The position numbers and the translations under genes are program-made. A stretch of 52,996 nucleotides of DNA from the NCBI RefSeq assembly GCF_022825805.1, contig NZ_JAJDWC010000118.1, positions 1-52,996 of the forward strand, in the 5' to 3' direction. This stretch comes from Phaeobacter sp. (GTDB taxonomy: Bacteria > Pseudomonadota > Alphaproteobacteria > Rhodobacterales > Rhodobacteraceae). Each line of letters starts with the position of its first letter. Within the stretch, counting starts at the first letter, position 1. Shown piece by piece: positions 23,109 through 32,149 of this stretch. The notes under the pieces are model-generated. The model saw only the letters and a list, made by a program, of their open reading frames with translations. It was not told the DNA's origin and made no database searches.

Positions 23109-25064
23109 TCAATCGTTGTCGATGGGCCTGCGCACCACAGCAGCCGGTGGCAGGACCCCGACAGGGCTGTCAGTGGGTTTGGCCAGATGGTTGAACCAAA
23201 ATTCCTCTGTCGCGGTTTTGCGGGTGCGCACACCATCCGGCATGCGCTGGACTGGCAGCGCTGCTGTAGCGCATAGGTGGGTCAGCAGCCGCTCCAATCC
23301 GGTCGCATCCAGCCATCCCGCACAATAGGTCGTTGATCCGTTGCTCACCGCGACCGGACGCCCGTCAGCAGTTTGCAGCACAGGCGCGGCGGTGCCTTCC
23401 AGCATCTCCATATACTTGCCGACCGTGCCCGGGGGGGCGCTCGTGGACGGCCCAGTTGAGTTTTCTGGAACCTGCGCCAGGGCAACCGGCATATCCGGAC
23501 GCAGGCTTTCAACAGCAATCACACGGACGTCCAGACCATCGATGGCTGGGGGCAAAGTGGTCGTGGGGATATTGAAATCCGCATCGCGCGCGCCGCTGCG
23601 GGGGCCAAGCAAGACCTGCCCCTCAGCGCCCTCTAATGCCTGGCGGAGCTCATCGGCCATATGGATCAACCCAGGTGCCAAAATCAGCGCATAGCCTGTG
23701 AAATCCGTCTGGGTGGGCGGCACGATATCAATGGTCAGACCCAAGCGCCGCAGCGCGCGATAGTGATCCATCACCAGATCGAAATAGCTGAGCCCGGCAC
23801 CGTGAGGTTGCACCTGCCATGCCCATTCCGCGTCGTAGTCAAAAATCAGGGCAACAGGCGCCTGCGCAACCGCGGCTGATGGGGCTTCGGTCAGTTCCTC
23901 CGCAACCTGCCGCGCCTCTTCGAGTGCTGGCGCGTCTGCGCTGTCTGGCCGCAAAAGTCCGGCATGGAGCTGCTCCTGGGCAAACGGGGCCTGACGCCAA
24001 CGGAAGTAACAGACCGTTTCAGCACCGTGGGCAAACGCCTCCCAGGTCCAGAACCGGACCATGCCGGGCAACGGGGCCGGGTTGTAGGGCGCCCAGTTTA
24101 CAGGCCCCGGTTGCTGTTCCATCACCCACCAGCGGCCACGGCCGACGGCACGATACAAATCATGGTGAAAGGCTTGGAAGTCCGGGTCACCCTGTCTTGC
24201 ATAGCGGCGTTGGTCGTCAGGCGTCGCGCCCACACGGTCCTCCAGGAAACCCAGCGGGTAGCTGTCCCAACTGGCGATATCGAGATCCGCGCCAATCTTG
24301 TGGTGATCGAAATCAGTGACGCGGCCCATATAGTTATGCGCAATCGGCGCATCTGAATGGGCACGCAGAATATCCACCTGTTCTTTGTTGAAACTGATCA
24401 CCTGATCCGAAGAAAACCGCCGGAAGGCTTGGGTGTGGGCAGGGTTGGCCTCGGTAACCGTGAGGTTCGGCAGATCAATTTGCTCAAACCTGTCGTATTC
24501 CATGGACCAGAACACATTGCCCCATGCCTTGTTCAAAGCCGAAATGTCATCGCCATAGCGATCCCGGAGCCAGTTAACAAAGGCATGGCGCGCGGCGGTG
24601 GAATAGCTGACCGTTGTGTCATGGCAGCCGTATTCATTGTCCGTCTGCCACGCGGCGATCTGGTCCCCTGGACCATAGCGTTCTGCCAGCAGTTGGACGA
24701 TCCGGCGGCATTCTGCTCGGTATCCTTCGTGGCTGAAACAATAATGGCGGCGGGATCCAAACCCGCGTATTTGTCCGTTTTGGTCCAGTGCAAACATGTC
24801 TGGATGGCGATCCACCATCCAGCGCGGCGGTGTTGCGGTTGGTGTGCCCAAAACCACTTTTAAATCGGCGGACACCAATGTCTGAATTGCACGGTCCAAC
24901 CATTCCCATTGTAATTGGCCTGGTGTGGTTTCGATGCGCGACCAGGCGAACTCGCCGATGCGGACCCAGCTGAGCCCGGTTTGAGCCATCCGTTTGGCGT
25001 CGTCTTCCCAGATTTCTTCTCGCCAGTGTTCTGGATAGTAGCAGGTGCCGAGTGTCCGCTGCAT
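23109..25064 (-). CDS. Beta-galactosidase, glycoside hydrolase family 42
   Basis: The protein has 651 residues. The N-terminal TIM barrel begins with 'LGTCYYPEHW', typical of GH42. The acid/base Glu144 lies in 'AAWQTDNEYGCHD' and the nucleophile Glu316 in 'WWVMEQQPG'. A flavodoxin-like trimerisation domain follows (about 395-590, 'VALIFDYDAEWAWQ'), then a small C-terminal beta domain. GH42 enzymes release galactose from short beta-galactosides and act in the cytoplasm, which fits the absence of a signal peptide. It is the last gene of the ten-gene operon, 8 bp after the lactonase gene, and feeds galactose into the oxidative pathway encoded upstream. Confidence 0.95.
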   Translation of the reverse strand: MQRTLGTCYYPEHWREEIWEDDAKRMAQTGLSWVRIGEFAWSRIETTPGQLQWEWLDRAIQTLVSADLKVVLGTPTATPPRWMVDRHPDMFALDQNGQIRGFGSRRHYCFSHEGYRAECRRIVQLLAERYGPGDQIAAWQTDNEYGCHDTTVSYSTAARHAFVNWLRDRYGDDISALNKAWGNVFWSMEYDRFEQIDLPNLTVTEANPAHTQAFRRFSSDQVISFNKEQVDILRAHSDAPIAHNYMGRVTDFDHHKIGADLDIASWDSYPLGFLEDRVGATPDDQRRYARQGDPDFQAFHHDLYRAVGRGRWWVMEQQPGPVNWAPYNPAPLPGMVRFWTWEAFAHGAETVCYFRWRQAPFAQEQLHAGLLRPDSADAPALEEARQVAEELTEAPSAAVAQAPVALIFDYDAEWAWQVQPHGAGLSYFDLVMDHYRALRRLGLTIDIVPPTQTDFTGYALILAPGLIHMADELRQALEGAEGQVLLGPRSGARDADFNIPTTTLPPAIDGLDVRVIAVESLRPDMPVALAQVPENSTGPSTSAPPGTVGKYMEMLEGTAAPVLQTADGRPVAVSNGSTTYCAGWLDATGLERLLTHLCATAALPVQRMPDGVRTRKTATEEFWFNHLAKPTDSPVGVLPPAAVVRRPIDND

Positions 25065-25072
25065 GGGTGTCC

Positions 25073-25942
25073 TCAGAGGTGGACGCGGTGTTCGCGTTGG
25101 CCTGTGGCCGTGGTGTCAAATGCATAGGTCTTGCCTGCTGCGGGCTCGTTCAGCCCATCCGCCGCGGTGGTGACAAACAGACGAGACAGATCAGCGCCGC
25201 CAAAAGCCGGGCAAGACGCCTGTGATGTCGGCAGTGCATAAACATCACATAGGTCGCCATCTGGGCTGTAGACCGCAACGCGACCAGCGCCCCATTGTGC
25301 GTTCCAGAAGCGACCTTGCGCGTCGACCACCGCACCGTCCGGCCCAAAGTCTTCGCCGCTGAAATCCAGGTAAACCTGGGCTTGGTCATCTGGCCAGCCT
25401 GTGTCCGCGGACAACGATTGGCGCATGATCTGGCCAGAGGTGGTATCCGTGAAATAGGCACAGGATGTGTCAGGCGCAAAACATATGGCGTTGGGGATGG
25501 TCAGATCGCCAAACAGACGCCGCAGTTCCCCGCGATAGTAGCGATAGATCGATCCGAGCCCTTTTTCTGCGTTATAGCCCATCGTGCCGATCCAGAAGCC
25601 TCCCCAGGGATCTGCGCGTCCATCGTTGGAACGAGTCAGCGGTTGCTCTGCCTCCAGATCCACCAGATGATGCCGCACCCCGGTTCGCAGATCGAAACGC
25701 CAGAGCGCGGATGCGCTTGCCAAGATCAAAGTGGCTTCATCGACCCAGCCGCAAGCAGAAACACAGTCGTCAAACTGCCAGCTTGTCTCAGAGCCGTCTT
25801 GGTGGGTCAGCAGCCGCTTGCCCAGGATATCAAACCAGAACAGTTGCTGTCTGAGCGGGTGCCAAAGCGGGCCTTCCCCCAGCGTACAAACAGTTTCGCT
25901 GTAGACCGAAGGGAGCTGTGCAGGCGCTGTTGGGTCAGCCAT
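25073..25942 (-). CDS. SMP-30/gluconolactonase-family sugar lactonase
   Basis: The protein has 289 residues from ATG at 25942, which overlaps the dgoA stop by 8 nt; a longer in-frame start at 26101 would lie deep inside dgoA and has no support. It is a six-bladed beta-propeller of the SMP-30 family with metal-ligand segments 'TLGEGPLWHP' (Glu), 'RSNDGRADPWGGFWIGTM' (Asn and Asp region), 'IPNAICFAPD' and 'FGPDGAVVDAQGRFWNAQW'. It should hydrolyse galactono-1,4-lactone (or arabinono-lactone) made by the SDR dehydrogenase of the operon. It is probably cytoplasmic, since no signal peptide is seen. Confidence 0.88.
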   Translation of the reverse strand: MADPTAPAQLPSVYSETVCTLGEGPLWHPLRQQLFWFDILGKRLLTHQDGSETSWQFDDCVSACGWVDEATLILASASALWRFDLRTGVRHHLVDLEAEQPLTRSNDGRADPWGGFWIGTMGYNAEKGLGSIYRYYRGELRRLFGDLTIPNAICFAPDTSCAYFTDTTSGQIMRQSLSADTGWPDDQAQVYLDFSGEDFGPDGAVVDAQGRFWNAQWGAGRVAVYSPDGDLCDVYALPTSQASCPAFGGADLSRLFVTTAADGLNEPAAGKTYAFDTTATGQREHRVHL

Positions 25943-26543
25943 CAAACGCCTCATCGTAGGCCGCAACTGTTTCGGCCGCGAGCTGCGCCACATCTTTGGC
26001 CGAACGTCCCGGTTTGTAGAGCGAGGAGCCAAGTCCAAACCCGGCGATGCCCGCGCGCTGCCATGCTGCGAAATCCTCTGGCCCGACACCGCCCACGGCA
26101 TATGTCTCGGCCTCAGGGGGCAATACGGCTTTCATTGCGGAAAACCCGTCGATTCCGAGTTTGAATGCGGGAAAGAACTTCAGCCCATCCGCACCCGCCC
26201 GCAGGGCTGCAAAACTCTCAGATGGGGTGAACACACCGGGGTAGGACAGCATCCCGGCCGCTTTGGTGGCCTTGATCACCTCGGGATTGCAATCGGGTGA
26301 GACCACCATTTGTGCCCCGAGCTCTGCCAGCGTGTGCACGGAGCTCACATCCAGAACCGTGCCCGCCCCGATGGTGGCCCGTCCGTTGGCCTGATCCAGC
26401 ATGGCGGCGATGCTGTCGAAGGGGCGTGGAGAGTTCAGTGGCACTTCGATGCGGGTGATCCCGGCTGTGATGAGGGCGTCCACCATGGGGCGAGCCTCTT
26501 TTGGCTGCAGCCCGCGCAGGATTGCGATTAACTTTCGGCTCAT
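25935..26543 (-). CDS. dgoA: 2-dehydro-3-deoxy-6-phosphogalactonate aldolase
   Basis: The protein has 202 residues, the usual length of class I KDPG/KDPGal aldolases. The Schiff-base Lys122 is in 'GLKFFPA', the general-base Glu33 in 'RIEVPLNSP' (the NSP form points to the galacto-specific branch rather than Eda), and a phosphate-binding end is seen in 'AVGGVGPEDF' and 'GFGLGSSLYKPG'. It splits 2-keto-3-deoxy-6-phosphogalactonate into pyruvate and glyceraldehyde 3-phosphate. It overlaps dgoK as ATGA. Confidence 0.93.
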   Translation of the reverse strand: MSRKLIAILRGLQPKEARPMVDALITAGITRIEVPLNSPRPFDSIAAMLDQANGRATIGAGTVLDVSSVHTLAELGAQMVVSPDCNPEVIKATKAAGMLSYPGVFTPSESFAALRAGADGLKFFPAFKLGIDGFSAMKAVLPPEAETYAVGGVGPEDFAAWQRAGIAGFGLGSSLYKPGRSAKDVAQLAAETVAAYDEAFDG

Positions 26544-27571
26544 GGGGTTTGTGCCTTTTTCAGTTGGGTATGTGCGGCCCGAAGCCCTGCGAGCGTCAGC
26601 GCATCTGCATCGACCCGGGTGGCGGTGCCGCCCTTGAGGGACAGGGCGGTTTCATAGCAGCGGGCCAGGGCGTCGGTGCCGAGAATGGTCACAGGGTGGT
26701 TGGCCCAAATTGCCTGTGTCGCCGCCAGTTCAGCGCCGATCAACAGGCCGGAAAGCCGTGCCAAACCCGCCTCTGCGGTTTGATCTGACAAGAGCGCCGT
26801 TGCTCTGATCCGGAACAGGCTGGCTGCAATGCTGTTGGGGGCTGCAATGGCTTCTTCAATGGCCGCTTCGAAAGCTGATTGCTCCCACCCGGAGGTGCCG
26901 ACGCAATGCCGAAGAACCGATTGTTGTTGCAACAAGCCAAAAAGCTCGCCGGTCATAAAGGTTGTGAAGGCCGTGATCTGTCCATCAATGATGGTCACCC
27001 ATTTGCTATGGGTTCCCGGCAGGCAGACGACCTGGGTGCCTTGTGATGCGTTTTGCGCGTTCAGAAAGCCTGCGATCTGCGTCTCTTCTCCGCGCATGAC
27101 ATCTGGGGGCGTGACAGATTTGACGCCTGGCAGAAGAGAAACAGAAATCCTGCTGTTCTGCAGCGGCGGTTGCGTGGCCAATGCAAGCCCCGGCGGGGGG
27201 CAGGGGACTGCCGTATAGGCCGCTTCGGCCCAGCCCTGGCGCGATCCAGCCATGCCGCAGCAGATTACCGGAACAAGTGCCTCCGATGGCTCCGCCTGAT
27301 CTGGCAGATAGGGCGCCAGCAGCTGCAGGAGCGTGGGCTCATAGTCTCCTGGCTGTAACCGCGACATGCCCTGATCAGATGACAAGTGCTTGATCACTGT
27401 GTCGTTCCGATCCATCAGCCAGACGCGTAAGTGACTGGTGCCCCAATCCACCGCAACCCAGGCGAGGGGGCCGTGTCGTGTTTCGCGGCTCGTCTCGGTT
27501 GCTGTCTCAAGCTCAGGCGCTGTCACTTTCGCGTTCTTGATTTCGGCTTTTGGCTGGGTTGGCGTGCTCAT
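26540..27571 (-). CDS. dgoK: 2-dehydro-3-deoxygalactonokinase
   Basis: The protein has 343 residues. It belongs to the DgoK kinase family: 'WVAVDWGTSHLRVWLMD' is the N-terminal phosphate-binding segment, 'VICCGMAGSRQGW', 'CLPGTHSKWV' and 'TFMTGELFGLL' are characteristic, and 'LSGLLIGAEL' lies near the C-terminus. About 33 polar residues precede the fold and look like a disordered extension, so a later start is possible but no good internal ATG is seen. It phosphorylates 2-keto-3-deoxygalactonate. It overlaps the SDR gene and dgoA by 4 nt each. Confidence 0.93.
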   Translation of the reverse strand: MSTPTQPKAEIKNAKVTAPELETATETSRETRHGPLAWVAVDWGTSHLRVWLMDRNDTVIKHLSSDQGMSRLQPGDYEPTLLQLLAPYLPDQAEPSEALVPVICCGMAGSRQGWAEAAYTAVPCPPPGLALATQPPLQNSRISVSLLPGVKSVTPPDVMRGEETQIAGFLNAQNASQGTQVVCLPGTHSKWVTIIDGQITAFTTFMTGELFGLLQQQSVLRHCVGTSGWEQSAFEAAIEEAIAAPNSIAASLFRIRATALLSDQTAEAGLARLSGLLIGAELAATQAIWANHPVTILGTDALARCYETALSLKGGTATRVDADALTLAGLRAAHTQLKKAQTP

Positions 27572-28338
27572 CCCGTCACCACAACACCGCCATCAACGGC
27601 CAAGGTCTGCCCTGTGATCATACGGCTTGTTGATGATGCCAGAAACAGCGTCGCGCCAACAATGTCTTGCGGGGCCAGATGATCCTTCAGGCACTGGCGC
27701 TCCAAATGTGCGGCCAGCGCTTCCGGTGTGGCCCATTTGTCGAGCTGTTTTTCCGTCAAAACCCATCCGGGCGCGAGCGAGTTGATGCGGATGCGGTCGG
27801 GCCCAAACTCTCGCGCAAGGCTCCGGGTCATGCCGGTAATGCCAGCATTGGCGGTTGTGTAGGCCGGATAGCCGCTGTTGCCCATCATGTAGCTGATTGA
27901 AGAGAAGTTCACGATCGAGCCGCCGCCGCTGGCTTGCATGCCGGGCAACACCGCCTGACAGGCAAAAAAGTAGGCTTTGAGGTTGATTGCCTGCGACCAG
28001 TCCCAAAACGCTTCGTCCACAGCAAGTGTCGCGTGCCGCTGATCATTGGCCGCGTTATTCACCAGTCTGGTGATCGGCCCGTGTGCTTCTGAAGCCTGCT
28101 GGATGGCATCCCGCAGCGCTGCTGTGTCAGAGATATCGCAAGGGATGAACAGCGGTCGGTGCCCGGTTTCAGCAACCATCCTTTCAACAAATGCGGAGGC
28201 ATCTGATCGCCCGACAAAAGCGACCTTTGCGCCCTGGCGCAGAAACCCCTCGGTCAATGCTGCACCAATGCCTGAGCCGCCGCCGGTTATAAAAACGGAG
28301 GCGCCGTTCAGATCTGGAAACTGTGCCATGTCAGTCAT
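27568..28338 (-). CDS. SDR-family sugar dehydrogenase, probable D-galactose 1-dehydrogenase
   Basis: The protein has 256 residues of the classical short-chain dehydrogenase fold: cofactor motif GGGSGIG at 19-25, 'LVNNAAND' near 92-99, Ser146/Ser147 in 'VNFSSISY', and Tyr160. The catalytic position expected to be Lys, in the YxxxK motif, is Asn164 here (YTTAN), read directly from codon AAT. The C-terminal region 'LAPGWVLTEKQLDKWATPEAL' resembles sugar dehydrogenases such as xylose or galactose dehydrogenases. By pathway logic it oxidises galactose to galactonolactone. It could equally act on arabinose or fucose. It overlaps the dehydratase by one base. Confidence 0.82.
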   Translation of the reverse strand: MTDMAQFPDLNGASVFITGGGSGIGAALTEGFLRQGAKVAFVGRSDASAFVERMVAETGHRPLFIPCDISDTAALRDAIQQASEAHGPITRLVNNAANDQRHATLAVDEAFWDWSQAINLKAYFFACQAVLPGMQASGGGSIVNFSSISYMMGNSGYPAYTTANAGITGMTRSLAREFGPDRIRINSLAPGWVLTEKQLDKWATPEALAAHLERQCLKDHLAPQDIVGATLFLASSTSRMITGQTLAVDGGVVVTG

Positions 28339-30053
28339 CAGTGGCTCTCCCGGGTTACAGGGCGGGTGTCTTTGCCGACGAGAAAATCGAGGTCTGCGCC
28401 TTTTTCAGCCTGCAGCACGGTATCGACGTAGAGTTTTGCATAGCCGCGTGTGTAGTGCGGTGCGGTCGGTGCCCAGTCCGCCCGGCGCAGGGCCATTTCA
28501 TCGTCAGAAATCAACAGGTCCAAGGTGCCATTGCTGGCGCTGACCTTGATGCGGTCCCCGGTTTTCACCAAAGCCAAAGGTCCACCGGCCTCGGATTCTG
28601 GCGAAACATGCAGAATAACGGTTCCGAAGGCTGTTCCAGACATCCGGCCATCAGAAATACGGATCATGTCGCGAACCCCATCACGCACCAATTTGCGGGG
28701 GATTGGCATGTTTCCGACTTCGGGCATGCCAGGGTAACCCTTTGGGCCCACGCCTTTCAGTACAAGAATGCTGTCCTTCGTCACCGGCAGATCGTCGCGA
28801 TCGATATTGGCTTTCATATCTTCGATGGTTTCAAAGACATATGCGATGCCTTCATGCTCCAGCAGATGATCCGTTGCGGCAGAGGGTTTCACAATGGCAC
28901 CGTTCGGAGCCAGATTGCCGCGCAGAACGCGCAGGCCCGCTGCCGGTTTGACCGGATCGGCAAAGGTCTTGATGACATCCTCGTTGTAGCATTCTGCGCC
29001 ATCCGCATAGGCATGGATATCGCCGCCCAAGACGGTTTTGCTATTTTGCAGACAGCCTGCTTCCGCGAGCTGTTTCAGCACGACGGGCATCCCGCCTGCA
29101 TAGCAGAAGTCTTCCATCAGGTATTTGCCGGACGGCATGCAATTCACCAGCAGCGGGACATCACTGCCGAGCCCAAAGTCCTCTAGGGTCAGGTCAACAC
29201 CCACCCGGCCTGCCAAGGCCAGCAGATGGACGACCGCATTTGTCGAGCCGCCAACCGCAGCGTTTGCCACAATCGCATTGAGGAAGGCATCGCGGGTCAG
29301 CACATCAGAGGGTTTCAGATCTTCTTCGACCATTTCGACGATACGCTTACCGGTCAAATGCGCCAAAGCCATGCGCCGGGCGTCAACCGCGGGCAGGGCT
29401 GCGTTTGTGGGCAGGCTCATGCCCATTGCTTCGACCAGCGAGGCCATGGTGGAGGCGGTTCCCATCGTCATGCAGACGCCCTTGGAGCGGCTCATCCCGG
29501 ACTCGGCCGCCATGAAATCCTGCAAAGTCATCTCGCCGGCGCGCACGGCTTCGGAGAATTTCCAAACGTCGGTGCCGGATCCAATGTCTTTGCCCTGCCA
29601 TTTGCCGTTCAACATCGGGCCCGAGCTGACCACAATGGAAGGGAGGTCAACCGACGCCGCACCCATCAGCTGGCCGGGTGTGGTCTTGTCACAGCCGCCA
29701 AGCAGCACCACGCCATCGATCCCATAAGCGCGAATGGATTCTTCGACATCCATGGCCAACAGGTTGCGAAACAGCATCGCGGTGGGTTTCATTTGTGTCT
29801 CGCCCAAAGACATCACGGGAAACTCGACCGGAAAGCCCCCAGCTTCCCAGACGCCGCGTTTGACGCCTTCGGCCAGATCTCTGAGGCCAGAGTTACAAGG
29901 GGTCAGTTCCGACCAGGTGTTGCAGATGCCAATGATGGGTCGCCCGTCAAAGGCGTGGTCTGGAAACCCCTGGTTTTTCATCCAGCTGCGATGAATGAAG
30001 CCATCTTTGTCCAGCTTTCCGTACCAGGCCCGGTTGCGTCTGTCTTTGCTCAT
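28338..30053 (-). CDS. IlvD/Edd-family sugar-acid dehydratase (arabonate/galactonate type)
   Basis: The protein has 571 residues. [2Fe-2S] cysteines are visible at Cys53 (SELTPCN), Cys121 (LLGGCDK) and Cys194 (GVCMTMGTAS), with Lys123 at the carbamylated Mg-ligand position. The Cys spacings of 68 and 73 equal those I recall for Rhizobium L-arabinonate dehydratase. These enzymes dehydrate aldonic acids to 2-keto-3-deoxy acids. Between a galactose-type dehydrogenase and dgoK/dgoA it most likely acts on D-galactonate (and perhaps L-arabonate or D-fuconate), replacing the enolase-family DgoD. Dihydroxy-acid dehydratase for branched amino acids is unlikely from context and sequence type. Confidence 0.88.
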   Translation of the reverse strand: MSKDRRNRAWYGKLDKDGFIHRSWMKNQGFPDHAFDGRPIIGICNTWSELTPCNSGLRDLAEGVKRGVWEAGGFPVEFPVMSLGETQMKPTAMLFRNLLAMDVEESIRAYGIDGVVLLGGCDKTTPGQLMGAASVDLPSIVVSSGPMLNGKWQGKDIGSGTDVWKFSEAVRAGEMTLQDFMAAESGMSRSKGVCMTMGTASTMASLVEAMGMSLPTNAALPAVDARRMALAHLTGKRIVEMVEEDLKPSDVLTRDAFLNAIVANAAVGGSTNAVVHLLALAGRVGVDLTLEDFGLGSDVPLLVNCMPSGKYLMEDFCYAGGMPVVLKQLAEAGCLQNSKTVLGGDIHAYADGAECYNEDVIKTFADPVKPAAGLRVLRGNLAPNGAIVKPSAATDHLLEHEGIAYVFETIEDMKANIDRDDLPVTKDSILVLKGVGPKGYPGMPEVGNMPIPRKLVRDGVRDMIRISDGRMSGTAFGTVILHVSPESEAGGPLALVKTGDRIKVSASNGTLDLLISDDEMALRRADWAPTAPHYTRGYAKLYVDTVLQAEKGADLDFLVGKDTRPVTRESH

Positions 30054-32149
30054 AGGCGTGTTCCTTCAATCACCCAGATCGACTGTGGAAAGGTCCAAGG
30101 CAGGGTGATCCCTTGGTGCATCAGATATTGGCCGCTGAGAGTGGCAGCGTCCGTTTTCAACAGTGGCGTGCCTCTGGAGAGTGCGGGCGCGTCATCCCGG
30201 TTCAGGAGGCGGATTTCATACTTCGCGTCAGGATCAAGCCCGCACAAGCGCAGCGGGCGGGGCAGGATTTGTGTGCTGCTTTCCGACAGGCCTGCAAAAA
30301 CCACAAAGCGATCCGCCTCCGCCGCGCGCTGCAATTCCGCGATCATGGCGGGATCGTCGCTGTCCAGGCGCAAAATATCGGCTTGTTGCAGCCAGCTCCG
30401 GTTGGCTTTCCACCAGGTTGTGACCTCGCGCAGCACCTGTGCTTCGTCTTTGGTCAGCTCTCTGGGATCCATTTCGAACCCCATATGGCGCTGGGCGGCC
30501 ACCCATGCGCGCAACCGGATATCTGTGGCGCGACCGGATGTGTGACAGATGCGGGGGCCGACATGGCTGCCGGTGACAACCATCGGCAGGAAAAGCGCGG
30601 CTTCGTGCTGGATCCGCAGCCGTTCCAGCGGATCATTGCTGTCGGACAGCCAAACGCGGTGGGTTCTAGACAGAATGCCAAAATCGATCCGCCCGCCACC
30701 AGAGGCGCAGCTTTCGAACTCCACCGTTGGGAAATTCGCGCGCAAACGGTCGATCAGGGCATAAACAGCCATGGCTTGGCGGTGATCAGGTTCGGGCAGA
30801 ACTCGATTGTGGTCCCACTTCACGTATTCGATGGGATGGGCGGATAGCAGGGCGGCCAAGTGATCATAAAGATAGGCCTGAACCTCTGGCAGCGCCACGT
30901 TCAGCGCGAGTTGCTGGCGACCGAGCAGCTGATCTGCGTCGCCAAGGATCCAGTCGGGGTGGGTTCGGTAGAGATCACTGTCGGGATTGACCATTTCTGG
31001 TTCAACCCAAATGCCAAACGTCATGCCACATGCGTGGACATGGTTGATCAGCGGCATCAGACCGCCTGGATATTTCTCGTGGTTGATGGTCCAGTCCCCA
31101 AGAGACGTGGTGTCCGTGTTGCGCTGTCCAAACCAACCATCATCTAAAACAAAGCGTTCTGCTCCCAGTTCTGCGGCGCGGCTGGCGATGTCGCAAAGCG
31201 TGTCATGGTCATGGTCGAAATAAACCGCTTCCCAGCAATTGTAGTGAACCGGGCGTGAGCGGTCGGGCGTCGGCAGTTTCAGAACGCTGTCTCGCAGATG
31301 CCTTTGAAACGCGGTTGCACAGCCATTGATGCCCGCGTCCGAAAACACCGCATAGAGCGGAGCGGTTTCGAAGCGCGTTGCCGCCTCACGGTAGCTGCCG
31401 CTTGCGTGCCCCCATTGGATTTGGCGGCGCCCGTCCGGCAGCTCTTCTGCCACCATGCGATGGCCACCAGACCAGCCATAGTGGAAGCCGTAGGCCTGGC
31501 CTTGGGTATTTGTTGCGCCGTTGCATGGCACAATCAGCCCTGGAAAATGTTCATGTCCGGTCCGCCCTGTTGGATTGTCACGCAACCGCGCGCCCGGCGC
31601 CCAAGGCGTGCGGGAAACCTGAAATTCGCCAATCCAGCGGCCATGGAAATCGATCATCTCCTGGCTGTTTTGCGGAGCCGGAAAAACCGGCGGTGCAAGC
31701 CATTGCACACCAATGGGGCGGGTCGACTCCAACGTTGCACGCGCGACAATCATGCCGGACGACGGCGTAAGCGTGAATATCGCCTGGTAGTCCAGTCCAA
31801 GATCCGCATCGCGATAGATCAGAGTCAGTTCGTTGTCTGCGTCCTTGGCGTCGTGAAACGAGAACCGTGGCAGCAAGACCGCGCCCGTGTCATCGCGCAG
31901 TGATAGGCCGGGGTGTCCGGGAAAGCTGCGCCGTGCTTCTGGACAAATGGACAGTGGTGGAACCGCATCCAGAATTCCGCCGGTGACATCTGGCCGCGCG
32001 GCCAGTGCCAGCATCGACAGATCTGAAGCGTCCGGCAATCGCGGACCCCAGTAGACAATCTCCGGCAGTTGGTCGCCGTCGGCTGCAAGTACTAGACTTT
32101 GGGTCTGATCTTGCAGCCGCCAGCACCGTATCTTTGTATCTGGTGTCAT
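30050..32149 (-). CDS. Alpha-galactosidase, glycoside hydrolase family 36
   Basis: The protein has 699 residues. It has an N-terminal beta-sandwich (about 1-300), then a TIM barrel with 'NCWEAVYFDHD', 'FVLDDGWFGQRNTD' and 'GIWVEPEMVNPDSDLY'. The nucleophile Asp446 is in 'EYVKWDHNR' and the acid/base Asp503 in 'LSDSNDP'. 'FESCASGGGRIDFG' is the GH36 signature between them, and 'HVGPRICHTSGR' follows. No signal peptide is present, so it acts in the cytoplasm on imported alpha-galactosides (melibiose, raffinose, galactosylglycerol-like compounds). It overlaps the permease and dehydratase genes as ATGA. Confidence 0.95.
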   Translation of the reverse strand: MTPDTKIRCWRLQDQTQSLVLAADGDQLPEIVYWGPRLPDASDLSMLALAARPDVTGGILDAVPPLSICPEARRSFPGHPGLSLRDDTGAVLLPRFSFHDAKDADNELTLIYRDADLGLDYQAIFTLTPSSGMIVARATLESTRPIGVQWLAPPVFPAPQNSQEMIDFHGRWIGEFQVSRTPWAPGARLRDNPTGRTGHEHFPGLIVPCNGATNTQGQAYGFHYGWSGGHRMVAEELPDGRRQIQWGHASGSYREAATRFETAPLYAVFSDAGINGCATAFQRHLRDSVLKLPTPDRSRPVHYNCWEAVYFDHDHDTLCDIASRAAELGAERFVLDDGWFGQRNTDTTSLGDWTINHEKYPGGLMPLINHVHACGMTFGIWVEPEMVNPDSDLYRTHPDWILGDADQLLGRQQLALNVALPEVQAYLYDHLAALLSAHPIEYVKWDHNRVLPEPDHRQAMAVYALIDRLRANFPTVEFESCASGGGRIDFGILSRTHRVWLSDSNDPLERLRIQHEAALFLPMVVTGSHVGPRICHTSGRATDIRLRAWVAAQRHMGFEMDPRELTKDEAQVLREVTTWWKANRSWLQQADILRLDSDDPAMIAELQRAAEADRFVVFAGLSESSTQILPRPLRLCGLDPDAKYEIRLLNRDDAPALSRGTPLLKTDAATLSGQYLMHQGITLPWTFPQSIWVIEGTRL

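Noticed and set aside
28338-30053. Reading the dehydratase as branched-chain IlvD
   Set aside because: The Cys spacing and the galactose-pathway neighbours fit sugar-acid dehydratases; no other ilv gene is nearby.
29226-30545. 439-codon plus-strand frame opposite the dehydratase
   Set aside because: Antisense shadow that spans the junction with the alpha-galactosidase gene.
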